Positions 1-9,494 of a DNA stretch of 13,500 bases are shown piece after piece. The notes under the pieces are model-generated. The model made no database searches. It saw only the letters and a program-made list of their open reading frames with translations, and was not told where the DNA came from. The translations under genes were made by a program, and so were the position numbers. Origin of the DNA: Nymphaea colorata (taxonomy: Eukaryota; Streptophyta; Magnoliopsida; Nymphaeales; Nymphaeaceae); NCBI RefSeq assembly GCF_008831285.2, contig NC_045148.1:17461002-17474501 (forward strand), written 5' to 3'. How positions within the stretch are numbered: position 1 is the first letter of the stretch; each line of letters begins with the position of its first letter.

Positions 1-400
1 TTGGGAATTCTTAGATAGGAAAGCAGTTGGCAGTCTCAGACATCTTGTTCTTCATTTTCTCCTGATATTTTTTATGCACAAGAAAATATCGGACAATTCA
101 ATTAACAAAGCACATCAAAAGTATGGCCTCACAATATCGTGTTGGCTCAATATTATCACGAGAACAAGTAGAACGCGTACTTCACAAGCGATGCCCATAA
201 CTCGTTGCCATCAATTTTATATTTGAAACAGACCAGATGCCGATGCTTCTTCTTTTCTTTTTTTTTTTAAGTTGATTCTTTAGGGTCCATAAATAAAAAA
301 AACACGGAGGGATATGTCCCCACTGAGCTGGTCATTGGTTGGTATCCGGTATCCAGCTTGACTTGAGCCGAACCCGAAAAAAATAGCACCACACAATATT
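1..400. other. Left-edge intergenic DNA, no supported gene
   Basis: I see no convincing gene here. The sequence is AT-rich with homopolymer runs, for example a T run near 250-268 and an A run near 292-301. A short open stretch on the - strand (61 down to 11), preceded by an AG acceptor-like site, could be a terminal exon but is too short to support. Confidence 0.5.
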
Positions 401-414
401 TTTTAATATTTATT

Positions 415-442
415 TTATTATTATTATTATTATATATATATA
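415..442. repeat. (TTA)6 plus (TA)6 microsatellite
   Basis: Six TTA units (415-432) run directly into a TA dinucleotide tract (431-442). They sit in a longer, almost pure A/T stretch of about 90 bases (roughly 396-510). This is simple-sequence DNA at the edge of the GC-rich repeat that follows, an arrangement common beside old mobile-element insertions. Confidence 0.9.
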
Positions 443-510
443 ATAATTTATTATAATTAATTATATTTATATATTATTCTATATTAAAAATAGTTTTTTT
501 TTAAATTTAA

Positions 511-655
511 TCGAGCCTGGCCTAGTCCGGTGTCGAGATCGGGTTTGAAAGGTTGGGCCGGGCCCAGGCTCGGGCCACTGTTTCGGGTCTCGGCCAGCCA
601 GAGACCGGCTCCTTATTGGGCCGAGCCGACCCAATGCTCAGGCTTAGTCCGTAAT
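511..655. repeat. GC-rich dispersed-repeat fragment
   Basis: An abruptly GC-rich island in AT-rich DNA, built of variants of GGCCCAGGCTCGGGCC and GGGCCGAGCC. These two are near-complementary, so the fragment can fold on itself. Such GGCC/CGGG-rich blocks are a familiar feature of non-autonomous plant transposons and retroelement remnants. The frames across it give only arginine, proline and tryptophan-rich spurious peptides. The family cannot be named without a repeat library. Confidence 0.5.
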
Positions 656-1372
656 TAGGGATGTCAATATATCCGATTTGAATCGGATAATCGAATGATC
701 CAATCCAAAAAAATCGGATATAGAACAAAAAATTAATATTCGATTAAGAAATCAGATCAGATTTAAATTTATAAATGGCATCCAATCGGATTCAGATTTG
801 TATATACATAAATATCCGATCAAATTAGATACATTCATTTTTAAACATATATTCAATATCTAATGTTATTAAATTTGAAAATTGGCAAAATCTATTTCAA
901 AATCAGGTTCAGTTTCTCTAGCCTCCATGGCTCAGCCCAACAATAAGTTATTGGTGAGACCCAATCGCCCCCATTGTTGGGCCCCTGAGTCTGCGTCGTC
1001 AGACCGTTGCCCAGCCTTAATTACGGTGGCTTCCTAACTCTGACTTGTAGGACACGACCTTCTTTATCCAGAATCTCTATAGCCACCAGATTTGTGAGTA
1101 TTGACGTTAACTCTTCACGTTCAGTCAGATCCAGATAAAGTACCGAATTTCACTTCACTTATTTGAACTCAAATTCAGGATCGACATCGATATACTATTA
1201 GATTGGATCTTTGCTACGTTCCAATCAAATGCGAGACCCGAATTGATATTCAATTATAGCTGTATAGTGTACCTGATTGGTGATTGGTTCATATTCCTTA
1301 CAAAAATATGATTAAACAACTCTAAAATTGATCTGATAATCAAATGTACCAGAACCATTTACATCCCAATCT
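656..1372. mobile_element. Possible non-autonomous element with inverted ends
   Basis: The left end begins GGGATGTCAAT and the right end, read on the other strand, begins GGGATGTAAAT. Both are followed by degenerate GATT/ATCAGAT-type motifs. Inside are many copies of ATCGGAT and its relatives, including the perfect palindrome ATCCGATT-TG-AATCGGAT at 671-688. No coding capacity is visible. I saw no clear target-site duplication at the edges, so the boundaries and the element class are uncertain. It may be two diverged copies of one repeat in opposite orientation. Confidence 0.35.
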
Positions 1373-1950
1373 GTATCTTTCTATGAGTATGTTTCATAAT
1401 TAATTAGGTGAAATTATCAGGTAGGTTCAAACTCAATGCCAACTCATGTAAAAAGATCCAAATTCGTTTCATCTTCCAAGACACATGGAGACCGAATCCA
1501 GACATTCCGAGCCCTGTCCGGATCAAGTTAGCCTTCCAAGAAAAGGTGAAAAGAAAATGCAGAAAACTTTTGCTTTAGGCAGAAGTCATTTATATTCCCA
1601 GCCAGCATGCTGGAAGGGTGCTCACTTTTTCACAAGCAACCATTTGAGTGGTTAATTGTGAACCAAGAACCGTGGTGCAACTTGGCTGCCCTTTGACCAA
1701 TTGGGTCTGACTCTCTCCAACATCACAAATACATTGTTAAATTTATCATGTTATTCTCGAAGTAACAAAAAAATTTTTTGCAGAAGACATCCTGAAAGTT
1801 TTTTAGCAAAAACTCTTCATATTCATGAAGCACATCCTTTTAAAGTGGACAGTTGGAAACTTCAAAGGCGCGTTCAAAATTTAAAATATTTAGCTTTTGG
1901 TCCCCATCTGATAAGAAAGAAAAGGGACGTCAAATCCATTTCCCCATTGG
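1373..1950. other. Upstream intergenic DNA of the phosphatase gene
   Basis: No coding feature is supported. It contains the 12-base palindrome CCAGCATGCTGG at 1602-1613 and becomes strongly A/T-rich towards 1870-1895. The distal promoter of the LPP2-like gene presumably lies in the right part of this stretch. Confidence 0.5.
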
Positions 1951-2001
1951 TGAAGTTGTTGGGTTGTTTTACTTATTTTTTTCTATTAGTGCAAATAAAA
2001 G
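1877..2001 (+). promoter_or_regulatory. Probable core promoter of the LPP2-like gene
   Basis: Two TATA-like sites are visible: TTAAAATATTTAG near 1881-1893 and CAAATAAAAG at 1992-2001. A purine-rich GA tract (2001-2021), common in plant leaders, follows the second. Either site would place the transcript start upstream of the leader exon that ends at 2105. Which one is used cannot be decided from sequence. Confidence 0.3.
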
Positions 2002-2105
2002 AAGAAAGAGAGAGAGTGAGACTGCTGTATTCTGTTCTGTTGGTCCCTGAAACCGGGCTTTTCCACTTCTCTTTCGTCAGAGTCCTAGGAGTTCCTGCTG
2101 ATCAG
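2002..2105 (+). other. LPP2: Non-coding 5' leader exon of LPP2-like gene (start approximate)
   Basis: The exon is inferred from a strong donor site, CAG|GTTAGT, at 2105/2106, followed by a pyrimidine-rich intron start. The matching acceptor, CTTTGCAG, ends at 3471, only six bases before the start codon. There is no ATG anywhere from about 1830 to 2105, as expected of an untranslated leader. The left limit is a guess from the promoter motifs. Confidence 0.45.
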
Positions 2106-3471
2106 GTTAGTTTTCATCATCCTTTCTCACCATTTCCTTCTTGCCTCTTTCGTGGTATCTCTCTTGAACACCTTCGGTTATTGCTTCATCTTTTCTTGGT
2201 CCTCCTTTTCGTTTCACTGGAGGTGTTTATACGATCTTCTTGTCGTTTTAGTGGTTTCTAATTTTTGGGTTTTGTGGGGAGCGCGGGATTCTCTCCCTTG
2301 GATCAATGAGACAAAAAAATGGAAAAATCTTTGGCTCCTGTCTTTCATTTTGTATGTTTAGGTTGGATTGCTTAAAGGATTCTGCGGCTGGTGGCCACTT
2401 AAATGGATTTGTGCATGTACTATCTCGGATTGGTTTTGCTTTTGTTGCTTTTTTCAGTGAACTTTCAATATAGCCTCCTTAAATTTTGATTTTTTTTGTT
2501 CTTTCCAAACATGAGGGTTTCGAATGGCGAGTACTGGGTGTTGCCATTTCGTAACATGTTAGTGTTGGTGCTTCTCCTTAAGATATTAATCATCCCGTGG
2601 AACTGCTTGAGCTGAATATCGTGTCAACTCTTCAATGACAACTTCACAGCAGCATATCCGTGTATAAATACGAAAATTGACCTTCAGAATTTATTGTAAG
2701 AAAATGTAAGGTGTAGTTAGATGCTTAGTCATGAATCTCTTACCAGGACCCTTTATCAAGAGAAAAGATTGATATCAACAGACAAGGAAAATCTTTTGGC
2801 AATGTACAGAAAACTTATTGAGCTGTAATGTCAACTAAGTGTAAATACATGTGAGGTGTTTTAAATTTTAAAAACCTGCATAAAATGTGATAGTTCGTAT
2901 GGACATCATGACATATTGGAGGTAGCAGTTATTTTTGTTCAGTAGCAATTTTAGTGGGTATCATGGCCTCTGCCTTTGAATTAGCTGTGAAATAAGTGCC
3001 GTTAATTTCAAAATAGTATCAGTAATTTGACTATTGCTCTAAAGAATAACAGCACAGTACTGATTAATCATGAGGAGTTTTTGCTATCACCAATAAGTTT
3101 GTGTTCCTATTAAGAATGAAGAACGATGAAAATTTGATTAAGAAGACAATGTGACAAAAAAGTAACTTGATTTAAATTAACATAGAAAAAGAAATTTAAG
3201 AACAAAGGGGAAAAAAGAAAGAGGACATGTGTAGTTGAACATGAAAAGTTTTGCTGTTGTAAATGTGTTCTATGAGTCTTTCATTTGATTCCATGGTTTA
3301 TTCCTTTGTGACTCTTTTGACACTCCTTGTTAGCATAGTCTTCTTTCTATTTTCAAACTTGTTTCAGCCTCATGAGTATGCGTAGCGTGTTAGTAACGAG
3401 TCTCATTTAGTAATTATTTTTCTATTGAAAACAAGCTGCTCTGGCCTCTGACTGTTGCTCATCCTTTGCAG
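2106..3471 (+). other. Leader intron of LPP2-like gene
   Basis: This is a GT-AG intron of 1,366 bases in the 5' untranslated region. Its start is T-rich, which is common in plant leader introns that can enhance expression. No conserved coding sequence, RNA gene or named repeat is visible in it; open frames of 60-190 codons near its start show no family resemblance and are best read as chance. If the leader exon is wrong, this stretch is simply upstream DNA. Confidence 0.4.
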
Positions 3472-3477
3472 GAGAAG

Positions 3478-4687
3478 ATGCCAGAAATTCAACTGGGTGC
3501 ACACACAATTAAATCACATGGAGTTAAAGTAGCAAGGCTGCATATGCATGACTGGCTGATACTTGTGTTTCTTATGGTGGTGGAGGTTGTCCTGAATGTT
3601 ATACATCCATTTTATAGGTTTGTGGGGAAGGAAATGATGACTGACTTGAAGTATCCATTGAAGAGTAATACAGTGCCATTTTGGGCTGTCCCTGTATGTT
3701 CTGCTTTCCAGTTCTTTGTCCCCTTCTGTATACCAAATGAATGCCTCTTCTCTCAATCTTTCTCTCTTGTGTTTTAATTGGAATCTGATTGATATGTTGC
3801 TTCCTAGGTAATTGCAATTCTGATACCATTTGCCATCATCCTTATATACTATTTCATCAGAAGAGATGTTTATGATTTTCACCATGCCATTCTAGGTAAA
3901 CTGCCTTAAACATTTCTGATCTCAGGGCCATGGTATGGTACCTTACAAGATATCCTGGATAAAATTGTCCTTAATGATGAGATTACATGGTTGCGCAGGA
4001 CTTTTATTTGCTGTATTAATAACGGGGGTTATTACTGATGCTATCAAGGACGCTGTTGGTCGACCCCGTCCTGATTTTTTCTGGCGATGTTTCCCTGATG
4101 GAAAGGAAGTAGGATCTCTATTTTTTGATTATTTCATATTTTTCTTTATAATGTTTCAGGTTTTCATTTTTTTTTTAATTCTTGTGTTTGTGTGCGATTA
4201 AGTCCTAATCATATATAATTTTTTAGGTCTATGATACCATCACAAGTGGTGTTATTTGTCACGGAGAAGATAGTGTCATAAAAGAAGGGCATAAAAGTTT
4301 CCCAAGTGGCCATACTTCCTGTAAGCTGCCTTCTTCTTCCTTTTTGTTTTTTTTTTTCAGGTCCCCTATCTTGAATGCACATTTGAAGTTTGGTGCTGCC
4401 TAAGTCACGTGGGTGTGCCGAAAATGGTGACACACCCAAGTTGATGCAAGTGCGGGTGCCACCCGAAACGGCACAGGACTTGGTTTGACTGAGTCGGGTG
4501 CTGTTGACTGCACTCGCTCCTTTTTTTCTCTATTTTTTTCCTTCTCCTATCTTTTCCCTTTTCCTTTTTCCCTCTTCCTCTCTTCTCCCCCCATTTTATT
4601 TAATAAAACATTCTGTTTGAGATTAAGGTACCCTTGACAGAAAAATTTAAAATATAGACAAATAAATTTACTTATATAACAGATTTT

Positions 4688-4726
<39 letters not shown>

Positions 4727-7107
4727 TATGTGTATATATCTCTATATGCCTTCGCCCCACCCGCACCCAATTCTTGTGGAAATTGCCGCATCCCACACCC
4801 CAACCCATGTAAAATGGGGTGCTGCACGGTGCAATATAACTATTTATTGCTAAACGAAAGCTCAAAAATGCAAATGAAACAATTAGTAAGGCCACAAGAG
4901 CAACAATAGGAATGACATACATAAGCAATAGAACTAAAAAAGGAACAATTCAGACTCTTGCTAATCACCGATGGTTGTGGTTAAAGGCATAGTTAAAGTA
5001 AACTGCTGTTTGTCTTCTCTTATGAGTTGTGAAAGACCATCAATGTGAAGCTGGGTTCAGTCTTGGAAAGTTATTCAGCTAGGAACTCTGCACGTTCAGG
5101 CAACTAAATACACTTTTGGCTTTTGGTACCTACACCCATTGCCTTTGACCAAGAGCTTATCTTCCATTAATACTGTTCATATAACTTTGGCTAAAATTTT
5201 ATACTTAGAGCTTGTTTGTTCTGCCATCTAATGAAGGCATCGCTTCATTTGTTTACATTTTGGTGCTCATCCACATAAAATAAGAGAAAAAAATGCAAGT
5301 AAAATATTTGATAGCATCTGCATGCACCGATGCAAAATCATGGAAAGGGAAGACTGAAAAGCCAGGTCATTGTTATATGATTGCTAATGCCAATGAACAG
5401 AACACTCTCTGACTTCCTGCTCTGGTTATTCTTGACAGGAATGTTCTTACTGATGTGTATTCCTCTTATGCAATTGCTATAGCTGCAGAAAAATGGTCAA
5501 ATAGCTTAGATCGAATATCATTGTGTACAGATCAATATTGATTGATGAGTGCCTCTATCAGTTATCCTTTTAATGTAACTAATAGATTAAGTGTCATTGC
5601 AAATAACATGTGAGTCCTATACATGTCTGTATTGTTCCCATCTTGATGCTGTTATTGTATGCTTATGCTGCGGTTGTTTATTAGCTGTATCTATGGTTGA
5701 TGAATAAGATAAAAGGGCATTTCTCTTATGAAAAATCTACAGTGGAGTTGAAGACATTATGGAAGATCCAAATGCTAAGATTTGACATTTTCAGATGGGG
5801 TAACAGAGTTTCAGTCATATATAAATTCGTGGAAACTTACAGTTGCGTAAGTTTAGTTGGCGAACCCCGCAATTTGTTCAGATATAGTGGGTGAAGCTGC
5901 AATGTTCTTCAGGCTGTATATTGATCTTGTTGATATCTGCCATACTTGATCCAATTTTTGTTCCTTTTTAAATTGCACCTATATGTCTGTATCATCCCTT
6001 CATTCATAAGTCTTTCTAGCACAAATGCATTGTGCACTTGCATAAGTGCATGGTTGGTCATGCTTTAGGAAGATGATAAGGTGTACTAAAAGTTCAACTT
6101 CTGTGTAGGGACGTTTGCTGGTCTAGGATTTCTGTCATTGTATCTGTCTGGAAAAATTAAAGCGTTTGATCAAAGAGGCCATGTAGCAAAACTATGCATC
6201 GTCTTCCTTCCTTTGCTTCTTGCAGCCCTTGTTGGAACTTCTCGTGTAGATGACTATTGGCATCATTGGCAAGATGTCTTCGCTGGTGGCCTACTAGGTT
6301 TGTGGGCCATTACAATTTGAATTTGGGTTAAACAAAGTTATGCTGTCAAATTTTTGCTTGTCTCTGATTGGATTGCTTACTGCATTTTGTAGGTATGACA
6401 GTTGCCACATTTTGTTATTTGCAGTTCTTCCCAGCTCCATATCACACAGAGTGTATGCTTTCACTTTCTTTGTCTTGTTTTTCTTTTTCTAAGTGTAGCA
6501 TTCTCATGCTGTAAGACCATTAGGTTGATTATCTCATGAAGGCTATTATTGTGATTGGAAGTATTCGGCAAAGTTTAGGCGTCCCATTTTTTGAGATTGC
6601 TATTGTGATTTAAATGCACAAGTGTAAATTGCTATGCACCTGAAAGGGTTTTCAACCCACTTATTCCTTGTTGCACTTCAAGTGGGTTGAAAATCTTTCC
6701 CGGTGAGGTGCAATTTATGCCATAAGATTTATCATATGGTTTTGTTTTCCATGAAAATCGAAAGGATGACTCCAATGACTTTCTTCCTACCCCGTATTTA
6801 GTCACTAGGGATGAAAGTATGAATATTTTGCTACACAGCCCGTGCTGTTTATCATGTATAGACACATTATCTGATTTTCAAATTCAGTATATGAAGCTTT
6901 TTGTTTTGTGATGCAGGTTGGGGGCCACATGCATATTTTCAGATGTTGGCAGATTCTCACAGCAACCAGGACCAATCAAGTGCTAACAATCATCATCTCG
7001 CTTTTCGTGGAACAGAAATTGAGACTGCATATCAGCAACGTCCAGAAATGGAATATGGTGTGCGTGATACCCGTCCCATACTCGATGTCGAAGCTGGAAG
7101 ACGGTGA
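3478..7107 (+). CDS. LPP2: Lipid phosphate phosphatase 2-like (PAP2 family), 7 coding exons
   Basis: Coding exons are 3478-3693, 3808-3895, 3999-4108, 4227-4320, 6109-6297, 6393-6452 and 6917-7107. All introns are GT-AG and phases match, giving 948 nt and 315 residues, close to plant LPP1/LPP2 length. The family removes phosphate from phosphatidic acid and related lipids to give diacylglycerol; it is an integral membrane enzyme, and Arabidopsis LPP2 dampens abscisic-acid signalling. All three PAP2 motifs are present: K118 to R125-P126, P164-SGH with H167, and S214-R215 through H221 to D225; R125, H167 and H221 are the expected catalytic residues. About six membrane spans are visible (near 26-42, 70-89, 99-117, 171-183, 196-213, 226-246). 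The start at 3478 gives an N-terminus beginning [15 protein letters not shown], typical of LPP2 and without the extension of LPP1. The hydrophilic tail after 254 is variable in the family. C253, split by the last intron, stands where relatives I recall have glycine. Identity is firm at family level and good for LPP2. Confidence 0.92.
4401..4830. repeat. Degenerate repeat block inside LPP2 intron 5
   Basis: The first part holds an inverted repeat, ACGTGGGTGTG (4407-4417) against CACACCCAAGT (4431-4441), 10 of 11 bases pairing, followed by GTGCGGGTGCC. After a pyrimidine tract (about 4518-4592) and the CA microsatellite, CACCCGCACCC (about 4758-4768) and related C-rich words appear in the opposite orientation. 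GGGTGCGGGTG-type motifs beside CA/TA tracts are seen in plant non-autonomous elements. I infer an old insertion that lengthened this intron; its family is unknown. Confidence 0.4.
4691..4722. repeat. (CA)16 microsatellite in LPP2 intron 5
   Basis: Sixteen uninterrupted CA units are followed by a TACATATGTGTATATATC tail of alternating purine and pyrimidine. It lies in the 1,788-base intron between the exons carrying the PSGH and SRxxxxxHxxxD motifs. It is likely to vary in length between individuals. Confidence 0.97.
4831..6108 (+). other. Remainder of LPP2 intron 5, nothing recognised
   Basis: This is the right-hand part of the large intron (4321-6108). I see no conserved coding exon, RNA gene or identifiable transposon. 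The 65-codon open frame near 5697 has no family resemblance. The acceptor CTGTGTAG ends at 6108 and restores the split tryptophan codon W170. Confidence 0.6.
6625..6717. repeat. Long imperfect hairpin in the last LPP2 intron
   Basis: Within intron 7 (6453-6916), a perfect 14-base stem pairs 6649-6662 (TTTTCAACCCACTT) with 6680-6693, leaving a 17-base loop. Pairing resumes outwards: GAAAG (6642-6646) with CTTTC, then TGCACCT with AGGTGCA, and TAAATTGC with GCAATTTA, with small bulges. Each arm is about 37 bases, 6625-6661 and 6681-6717. This fits a miniature inverted-repeat element or a foldback that could give small RNAs; neither can be shown here. Confidence 0.6.
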
Positions 7108-7670
7108 AATCTTGTTCAACGCGTTAAATACGCCTTCCCTTGTAACATAGATGAGTACCTTGTGTCTTGAAGACTCCTTTTTGATTTAGGTTCTGAGTAT
7201 GTGCAGTTTTCTTGTTCTTTCTTTATGTGCAGTTTGCAGGCTAATTTATTTGTTAGTTTGCTTTTCCATTAGCAAAAGTTGTAGAGTTTTTAAGAATACA
7301 TTATATTCCTTAATGGTGTGGGCTTGCTTAAAACGAGATTTACTATATATTGCATTTTTTTTTTAACCTGAAACATGCCAAATGAAAGCTTTCTGTACTC
7401 ATTATGGACTATGTCACATGGACTTGTCAAATACGGCCACATGTTCAAGGATACAGTGATTCGAATCACTTTTACGAAATAATACAGTGAATTGGGATGT
7501 GTCAGGCTACCGGCTGTATCGAGTTGGGTTGAAGTACATAATAAAAAAGAATCAACTGTTGCTATTGCCGCTCCGGCTTAAGTTGAAATCTCATTTAAAC
7601 TGATCGATTCACTTTTCATCGGCAAAATAACTTCAATGTTAGAATTTAGATAATCTAAGACTTTAAATTT
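7108..7670 (+). other. 3' untranslated region of LPP2 and start of intergenic DNA
   Basis: The LPP2 transcript must end somewhere in the first few hundred bases. No canonical AATAAA occurs close to the stop; the T-rich, TTTATTTG-containing stretch around 7245-7330 is the likeliest processing zone, and an AATAAA-containing word near 7541 is rather distant. No other feature is recognised. Confidence 0.4.
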
Positions 7671-7676
7671 ATTGAT

Positions 7677-7715
7677 TAATGCAAGTTTTTTCTTATTATA
7701 ATAATAAGTGCATTA
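7677..7715. repeat. Stepped palindrome (cruciform-like)
   Basis: TAATGCA (7677-7683) pairs with TGCATTA (7709-7715), and CTTATTAT (7692-7699) pairs with ATAATAAG (7701-7708). One side carries an eight-base AGTTTTTT bulge. It lies in AT-rich intergenic DNA between two convergent genes and could be the relic of a foldback element. It lacks the GC-rich stem of a bacterial-type terminator. Confidence 0.6.
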
Positions 7716-8411
7716 CTGAAAATTAGAATTTTGAATTTACGATTAGTCCCTTGGAAGCACAATCGTAATTAACCTACTCGAGCTGAATTCCATCTCTCAG
7801 ACCAGGCCTCATTGCAACTAATCCAGAAAAAATCAACATGCACGTTTCCGCCTTGACTCGAATTTCTGACCATTCGGATTGGGCTCGTGTTTCGCATGGG
7901 ATTCAACGCCTATTTCAAATCCAGTTATTAACCAGATCTTGCACGTTGAATGTAACTCGCTCTTAGAAGTTTTGGCTGCTGCTGCACACCGCTCTCCTAA
8001 ATCCGTCAACTGCACATATATTTTCAGACATTGGTTTCTCTTGTATATCACAGTTTGCATCTATTCCTTTCATGCTAACTGTGATCAATTCTCTAGACAA
8101 ACCGAAACATGTGTGGCCTTGAGCAGCGAGTGCCAATCACTATATTTTTACAAACCCACGTGAGCTACTAAGTTTTTTGACGTAGGTGCGGTTGCCCTGC
8201 CACAATAAATAAAAAACTGCTACTTAATATTCGAGTACTCAACTGAATGAAAGTATTGAACAGGATATATTGTCATATCTTATGTATGGTAAGGGTCTGT
8301 GAATGGTCTCACGTTGAAGAGGTCCAGAGTCCTTTTGAATGCTGATTGAAAACCAATTATGGAGTGAGTGGGTCGGTTGGATTTGTGGGTCAAATAATAG
8401 CAGCTTGTGTG

Positions 8412-8440
8412 GAAGAAGAAGAAGAAGAAGAAGAAGAAGA
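8412..8440. repeat. (GAA)9 microsatellite
   Basis: Nine uninterrupted GAA units (8412-8438) plus a partial unit. It is intergenic. On the - strand it reads as CTT repeats, which produces a misleading polyleucine open frame. Confidence 0.95.
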
Positions 8441-8681
8441 GAAAAAGTTAGCTGTTGAAGACAAAAAAAACCTATATTGTTGAGTGCGTGCATGGGGGTG
8501 TTTATATACTCTAATCAAAGGCTTAGACACTTCCAAATTGCAGGTCGTCAAAGAACAACCAGCCTAGCCTAGCCGAGGCGCATCTTCTATAGCATAGCAG
8601 AAGACACTTCTTTAGAGCTACTTCTGTAGTACCAGTCATAAAAACTCTTCTGTGAAATTGTTGCTAATATGCTCATTATTC

Positions 8682-8762
8682 TTTTGGGCTTTCTGTTGTG
8701 GCAATTATCTTCTTAGCGTTTGGCGTGCTACGGTTTTGGGCTTTAGAACGCTTTTGGGCTTT
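8682..8762. repeat. Three copies of TTTTGGGCTTT
   Basis: The 11-mer occurs exactly at 8682-8692, 8734-8744 and 8752-8762, a density unlikely by chance in 81 bases. The surroundings (CACTTCTTTAGAGC, CTACTTCTGTAGT and similar words upstream) look like a degenerate mobile-element end. No function can be assigned. Confidence 0.6.
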
Positions 8763-9302
8763 TGACCTTGCCATATAGAGAAAATTACAGCTTGTTCTGT
8801 CATACCCATAATCACAACCGTCCAACAGAAAAGAAATTCATGAAGGAAGCACCAACGAGCGGTTGTGTGGTCTTTTGACGCATTTTATGTGTATAGGAAA
8901 CTGTTTGGTACTTGCTAAGAACTACTTTATTATCATGGGCCCAGATGACAAGCCAGTGTTGGGTGTCACACATGGTGACCCACTTGAACCTTCGGATCGG
9001 TATTATGTCTGTTAAAGGGATGCTTAGGACATGGTGAGAGCAACCTACTTTAAAATAAAAGACGCTAAGACGATGCTACCAATCAGCGGATCTTGCCAGG
9101 CTTTTCTACCTTTGCGTATGGTTTTGCTGCTTCTGGAGTTACTGTAAGTACAGAGCCAGTTTAAATTGACCTGGATCTGACGTGATACGATCGAGTCAAA
9201 CTCAATCGGATGTGCAAAGCTTTCGCCAACCATTTACTTGACCTGCTCAAGTTAGGTTGTGCAAATTCAGATATCACAGAGTGAGCTTAGATCTTTCTAA
9301 AC

Positions 9303-9308
9303 TTTATT
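9303..9308 (-). terminator. Candidate poly(A) signal of the APO1-like gene
   Basis: A canonical AATAAA on the - strand, 187 bases past the stop codon of the APO1-like gene. Cleavage would be expected some 10-30 bases further, near 9275-9293. It is the nearest good match after the stop, so it is the probable 3' end of that transcript. Confidence 0.55.
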
Positions 9309-9494
9309 CAGTACCAATCTAAGTTCTGCGTATGCATATACAAAATTGTTACACAAGCCATCAGACATGATGGGGTGAATGGCTGCTTATGAATCTCATA
9401 CGAACTAAAATAATGATACAAATCATAAAACCTGGATTGTCTGTGTATGAACAGGAAAAAGAACGTTAAAATCGTGTGGTGCTTTGTCATGGTG

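Larger units (their letters stand above)
7716..9280. other. Intergenic DNA between convergent LPP2 and APO1 genes
   Basis: No gene is supported. Open frames near 7879-8163 (+) and 8239-8493 (-) have no family resemblance, and the latter is mostly a leucine run translated from the GAA tract. A TATA-like TTTATATACTC lies near 8500-8510 on the + strand, but no coding exon follows. Word-level repeats suggest old transposon debris. Confidence 0.55.

Noticed and set aside
11-61. Possible 16-codon terminal exon on the - strand (EKMKNKMSETANCFPI then stop) after an AG acceptor.
   Set aside because: Too short, with no convincing partner exon to the right and no family resemblance.
1701-2361. Long open frames (up to 186 codons) on the + strand across the LPP2 promoter and leader.
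   Set aside because: Composition is hydrophobic and random-looking, frames overlap the proposed leader exon and intron, and no family is recognisable.
3514-3885. 123-codon - strand frame opposite LPP2 coding exons.
   Set aside because: A shadow of the real exons on the other strand; it also crosses an intron.
4686-4928. - strand frame ending in alternating Cys-Val residues.
   Set aside because: This is translation of the CA microsatellite inside an intron.
7879-8163. 94-codon + strand frame in the intergenic region.
   Set aside because: No recognisable domain, no promoter or poly(A) context, and an overlapping frame of similar length on the other strand.
8239-8493. 84-codon - strand frame with a leucine run.
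   Set aside because: The leucines come from the GAA/CTT microsatellite; nothing else in it looks protein-like.
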